From contig NZ_CP173427.1 of NCBI RefSeq assembly GCF_045038035.1, positions 5,890,001 to 5,954,000 of the forward strand: a stretch of 64,000 bases of DNA. The letters are read 5' to 3'. The DNA is from Paenibacillus_F chitinolyticus_A. GTDB lineage: Bacteria; Bacillota; Bacilli; Paenibacillales; NBRC-103111. Each line of letters starts with the position of its first letter. The first letter of the stretch is position 1. The notes beneath the pieces were generated by a model. The model did not search any database, was not told the DNA's origin, and was given only the letters and a program-made list of their open reading frames with translations. Positions 60,328 to 64,000 of this stretch are shown here, piece by piece. The position numbers and the translations under genes are program-made.

Positions 60328-63300
60328 ATGATGACAAAACGAAAAACAGTCCTTATTACAGGCTCATTCCTTATCGCCTTACTCCTGATTCGAATCATCT
60401 GGGCTTTACTTCTGGCGCCGCCGGATCACCCTCGTGCCGTTCGGGGCGAATTGGATTTGCGCGGCTTCGACTTCACCGAGGATCGCACGGTTGCATTAGA
60501 CGGAGATTGGGAGTTCTATCCCGGCAAGTTTGTGATGCAAAGCGGGTCGGACGCAATCTCATCCGGAGAGGGAAGGGTACTCATTCAAGTTCCCGGCAAG
60601 TGGGACTCGTCCATATCCGCGCATAACTCGCCATATGGCTATGGCTCCTATCGTCTGCGCGTCAAGGTCAACCCGGATAACGAGCTAACCTATGGCATCC
60701 GCGTTTCGAACGTGCGTACTTCAGCCGAACTTTATGTGAATAATCGTCTTGTGGCGGGGGAGGGCCAGCCGGCGAAGAACAAACAACAGTATACCGCCCG
60801 AAGCATGCCTTACACCGCTGCTTTCAGAGCCGATACAGGCGAAATCGATATTGTCGTACAAGCTGCGAATTATGACAACAGCAACAAAGGCGGTTTGGTA
60901 GAATCGATCAGGTTCGGCAGCGAACGTGCGATAGATAAAGAAGTAGGGTTTTCCGTCAACATGCAGGTAGTCGTATGTATCGTTCTGATGATTCATGCCT
61001 TGTATGCGCTTATTCTGTATGCGATCGGCACCCGACAAAAAGCTTTGATCTACTTCTTTATGCTCGTTGTAAGTGCCATTGCCATGACATTGCTCGACGA
61101 TGATAAGCTTTTGCTAGTCTGGCTGCCGGCCATCAACTATGAGTGGTCCATTAAACTCATTCTTCTATCCTTTATTGGAGTAGGCGCCTTCCTGCTGCAG
61201 TTGGCCAAAAATCTTTTGCCGGAGCATGCGAAAAACAGAGTGTTCCGCTGGTTCCCCGTGCTCTGTGCGATTGCCGCTCTTTCGGTTGTGTTGTTGCCGG
61301 CCAGGTTCGCTCTGGGAGGGTTGACCGTATACTACACCTTAGATTTGCTCGCTTGCCTTTACTTTCTGACGTTCTCGCTGCGTACGGTCCTGAAGAGCGA
61401 TAAGGATGCCATTTATTTGGTCGTTGGCCTAACCTGTGTTTTGACAAATATCATTGGGGGTTACCTCAAGGGTCTGCTCGGTACGGGCTATTACCCGATC
61501 GACCTGATCGTTGCGTTTCTCGCTTTTGCGTCTTTCTGGTTCAAACGTTATTTCCGTCATTCCGACCAAACGGCGAAACTCGCTCAGAAGCTTCAGAAAG
61601 CGGACAAGCTGAAGGACGACTTCCTGGCCAACACCTCCCATGAATTGCGAAATCCGCTGCATGGCATTCTTAACATCGCCCAGACCGTTCTGGATACCGG
61701 AATGAAAGATCAAGACGGTAAATCCAGAGAGAACATGCAGCTGCTTATTTCCGTAGGCAAGCGAATGTCATACATGCTTAACGATCTGCTGGACATGACG
61801 CGGCTTCAGGAGAACGGCATCCGTTTGCAAATGGGGAGTGTCCGCGTTCAGGGAGTCGCATCCGGCGTAGCTGATATGCTTCGTTTCATGACGGAAGGCA
61901 AGCCGATTCGCATCGTCAACGACATTCCGGCCAACTTCCCTACTATCACGGCCGATGAAAACCGGCTTACGCAAATTTTGTTCAACCTGCTTCACAATGC
62001 GGTAAAATACACAGACCAAGGAGAGATCACAATAAAGGCCGAGGTCAAGGACGGTAAGGCGAAGATATTTATCGCAGACACCGGCATCGGGATAGATCTA
62101 GAAACGCAGCAAAGGATGTTTGCACCCTACGAACAGGGGGACTCTGGCATAACGGCACCTGGAGGCGGACTCGGGCTCGGGTTAAGTATATGCAAACAGC
62201 TGGTGGAGCTGCATGGAAGCACGTTGGAGGTTGACTCTATTCCCGGCCAAGGTTCGGTATTCAGCTTTACCTTGCAGTTATCCGATTCATCCATCGTACA
62301 ATGCGATACGGCCATGATCGCTCCGGTATCGACCGTTTATGCAGAAGCGGCGGTTTCCGATTCCTCTGAACCTCGCGATGGCATTTCCATGCCGGAATCG
62401 ACGATGGGTTCGGACCGGCCAAACCTTCTGGTTATAGACGACGATGCCGTCAATTTAAATATATTGAGCAGCCTTCTAACTTCTGAAAAGTATAACGTCG
62501 TCACCGCTGCAAGCGGACGGGACGCAATTGCCATTCTGGATACCAGAGAATGGGACTTGATCATTACCGACATCATGATGCCGAATATGTCGGGATACGA
62601 ATTGTCCCGATTCGTTCGTGAGCGCTTCTCCGTCTCGGAGCTTCCCATTCTGCTTCTGACCGCCCGCAGCAGGCCGGAAGATATGGATGCCGGATTCCTG
62701 TCGGGTGCCAACGATTACGTGACGAAGCCCGTTGATGCGATGGAACTGAAGTCCAGAGTACGGGCGTTGACCGAATTGAAGCAATCCGTGCGCGAAAAGC
62801 TGCGCATGGAAGCGGCATGGCTTCAGGCGCAAATTCAACCGCATTTTCTGTACAACACGCTCAATTCGATAGCCGCTCTCAGCGAAATCGATAATGATAA
62901 AATGAGCGCGTTGCTTGAAGCATTCGGCCATTACTTGCGGGCAAGCTTCGATTTTCGGAATTTGGAACGGCTTGTTCCGCTTGAGCATGAGCTTGGTTTG
63001 GTCCGCTCTTATTTGTATATCGAAAAGGAACGTTTTGATGACAGATTAGACATTCGCTGGGAGGTGGACGTAAGGTCTCATGTGCAAGTCCCTCCTCTTA
63101 GCATCCAGCCTCTTGTCGAGAACGCCATACGACACGGCCTGCTAAGCCGTGAGGAAGGCGGGGAAATTCATATTCGGATTACCGCAAAAGAAAAGGAGGC
63201 GGAAATTTCGGTCGCAGATAACGGTATAGGGATGGATGAGGAGAAGGTACGGCGAGTCCTGGATAGCCGCTTGGACGCAAAGGCGGGAATCGGCTTGTAT

Positions 63301-63399
63301 AATACGGATCGACGATTAAAGCAGCTATACGGCAAAGGGTTGCAAATCCGGAGCTTTCCCAATCAAGGCACAACTGTCAGCTTTGTCGTGCCCGAATAA
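60328..63399 (+). CDS. Hybrid sensor kinase: 7TMR-DISM - HisKA/HATPase - receiver - LytS-type kinase
   Basis: A 1023-residue membrane protein. One N-terminal helix (about 10-30) is followed by an outer beta-sandwich domain (VALDGDWEFYPGKF; GSYRLRVKVNPDN) and seven helices of the 7TMR-DISM type (about 215-410). Then come HisKA with NTSHELRNPLHGI (His near 437) and HATPase with NLLHNAVKY and DTGIGID. A receiver domain has LLVIDDDA, DLIITDIMMPNMSG (Asp) and TKPVDA. A second kinase unit of the His_kinase/LytS type follows, with IQPHFLYNTLNSI and its own ATPase motifs (LVENAIRHG, DNGIGM). ATG 60328 is used; TTG 60301 with AAAGGAA is an alternative. Its 3' end overlaps the BTAD regulator gene by 37 bases. 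Confidence 0.92.
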   Translation: MMTKRKTVLITGSFLIALLLIRIIWALLLAPPDHPRAVRGELDLRGFDFTEDRTVALDGDWEFYPGKFVMQSGSDAISSGEGRVLIQVPGKWDSSISAHNSPYGYGSYRLRVKVNPDNELTYGIRVSNVRTSAELYVNNRLVAGEGQPAKNKQQYTARSMPYTAAFRADTGEIDIVVQAANYDNSNKGGLVESIRFGSERAIDKEVGFSVNMQVVVCIVLMIHALYALILYAIGTRQKALIYFFMLVVSAIAMTLLDDDKLLLVWLPAINYEWSIKLILLSFIGVGAFLLQLAKNLLPEHAKNRVFRWFPVLCAIAALSVVLLPARFALGGLTVYYTLDLLACLYFLTFSLRTVLKSDKDAIYLVVGLTCVLTNIIGGYLKGLLGTGYYPIDLIVAFLAFASFWFKRYFRHSDQTAKLAQKLQKADKLKDDFLANTSHELRNPLHGILNIAQTVLDTGMKDQDGKSRENMQLLISVGKRMSYMLNDLLDMTRLQENGIRLQMGSVRVQGVASGVADMLRFMTEGKPIRIVNDIPANFPTITADENRLTQILFNLLHNAVKYTDQGEITIKAEVKDGKAKIFIADTGIGIDLETQQRMFAPYEQGDSGITAPGGGLGLGLSICKQLVELHGSTLEVDSIPGQGSVFSFTLQLSDSSIVQCDTAMIAPVSTVYAEAAVSDSSEPRDGISMPESTMGSDRPNLLVIDDDAVNLNILSSLLTSEKYNVVTAASGRDAIAILDTREWDLIITDIMMPNMSGYELSRFVRERFSVSELPILLLTARSRPEDMDAGFLSGANDYVTKPVDAMELKSRVRALTELKQSVREKLRMEAAWLQAQIQPHFLYNTLNSIAALSEIDNDKMSALLEAFGHYLRASFDFRNLERLVPLEHELGLVRSYLYIEKERFDDRLDIRWEVDVRSHVQVPPLSIQPLVENAIRHGLLSREEGGEIHIRITAKEKEAEISVADNGIGMDEEKVRRVLDSRLDAKAGIGLYNTDRRLKQLYGKGLQIRSFPNQGTTVSFVVPE

Positions 63400-64000
63400 A
63401 GGAAGGAATTTTTCCATTGTGTATACCATTCCAGTATGCCGGTACTAGGACCGGCCTCCGCTTCCTGTTCCAATAGCCGGGTCAGAAATTCATATTGTTT
63501 TTGGACGGAATCCGCGTCATTCAGCCGGGCATATATCTTCATAAGCGCGAGATAACTATCTTCATACAGAGGTTCCTGCTTTTGGATTTGATGGTAAACA
63601 CCGAGCGCTTCCATATTCATGTCGCGAGATCCATAGAATTGCCCCAATTGTTGGGCATGCTGTAACCATAGCGCTTTAAGCCTTTGGCGTTCACTCTCCG
63701 CCCATACGTAATGATCCTCTTCGTAAAAATCGCCGCGATACCTATCGAGCAGTCGCTGATGTTCGGGGGCTTGCTCGAGGGAAACAGGGTTTAATCGGCG
63801 CAGCTCATGCTCCCATTCTTCCGCGTCAATTCGCAGCCGTTTCGGCTCAAGGACATATCCATACTGAGCGTATCGGATCGAGATATAGCCTTCTCCGACT
63901 GTATCCTTCCATACGCTGCGAATCCGATTAATACTCGTCTGCAGATTGGCGAGCCCTTTGCGTTCGTCCAATTCCGGCCAAAGCAATTCCAGCAAGGCAT
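63363..64000 (-). CDS. BTAD-domain transcriptional regulator, C-terminal part (partial)
   Basis: The frame enters from the right window edge and ends at 63363. It holds the end of a winged-helix DNA-binding domain (LLWPELDERKGLANLQTSIN) and VGEGYISIRYAQYGYVLEP. A bacterial transcriptional activator domain of TPR-like helices follows (LLDRYRGDFYEEDHYVWAES, LGVYHQIQKQEPLYEDSYLA, KQYEFLTRLLEQE). Such SARP/AfsR-type proteins in Paenibacillus often carry a receiver domain at the N-terminus, which would lie outside the window and make it a candidate partner of the hybrid kinase. The two genes converge with overlapping ends. Confidence 0.88.
   Translation of the reverse strand, partial: ALLELLWPELDERKGLANLQTSINRIRSVWKDTVGEGYISIRYAQYGYVLEPKRLRIDAEEWEHELRRLNPVSLEQAPEHQRLLDRYRGDFYEEDHYVWAESERQRLKALWLQHAQQLGQFYGSRDMNMEALGVYHQIQKQEPLYEDSYLALMKIYARLNDADSVQKQYEFLTRLLEQEAEAGPSTGILEWYTQWKNSFLYSGTTKLTVVP

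Noticed and set aside
1..64000. CRISPR arrays, tRNA or rRNA genes
   Set aside because: No regularly spaced direct repeats and no cloverleaf or rRNA-like sequence were seen when reading the window.

Overview
The window looks like a chromosome segment of a spore-forming Firmicute of the Paenibacillaceae, most likely Paenibacillus. The first 13.4 kb carry a conserved core in the order purA end, M23 peptidase, walR-walK-walH-walI-walJ, HtrA-type protease, CxxH/CxxC protein and, a little further on, rlmH. A CwlJ-type spore cortex hydrolase lies near the right end. RBSs are strong (AAGGAGG type), TTG and GTG starts are common, and core genes are GC-rich. The species cannot be fixed from this sequence alone.

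Layout. 1-10.4 kb: the essential WalRK two-component operon with its accessory membrane proteins, an upstream LysM-G5-M23 cell-wall peptidase and a downstream S1C protease; together these sense and remodel the wall. 10.5-13.4 kb: a small lipid-anchored or membrane protein, a gluconokinase and rlmH. 13.6-17.2 kb: a TetR regulator and a divergently spaced SDR / FAD-monooxygenase / ABM-monooxygenase operon sharing one 15-bp operator type, ending in a degenerate csaA. 17.6-56 kb: a mosaic accessory region of small regulator-plus-enzyme cassettes (MerR-SDR, WYL-SDR-SnoaL, ArsR with three LLM flavin oxidoreductases and an OYE-type oxidoreductase nearby, MarR-amidohydrolase, OhrR-peroxiredoxin). Mixed in are an ABC-F ATPase, a beta-lactamase-fold hydrolase, a SNF2 helicase pair, a DUF421 protein, a royal-jelly-family protein, a DUF4062 protein and a secreted type-44 polymorphic toxin candidate. 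There are many gene remnants, two IS elements joined to each other, a truncated IS copy and a very GC-rich 1-kb insert. 56-64 kb: an MFS transporter, DeoD and a UTRA-type GntR regulator form a nucleoside module; then come CwlJ, a large hybrid sensor kinase with two kinase modules, and the 3' part of a BTAD-domain regulator.

The least explained signal is a dispersed intergenic repeat of about 50 bp whose ends form an inverted repeat (TTCGCCG ... CGGCGAA). I found about ten full, partial or decayed copies between 18.7 and 54.9 kb and none in the first 17 kb. They sit between the accessory cassettes, and some carry a further shared 5' module. I do not recognise this family. Other strong leads are an amber codon inside a zinc-ribbon membrane protein, a probably leaderless TetR gene with a shared operator system, a 57-bp palindrome with IS66-like ends, and the in-frame IS3/IS66 transposase fusion.
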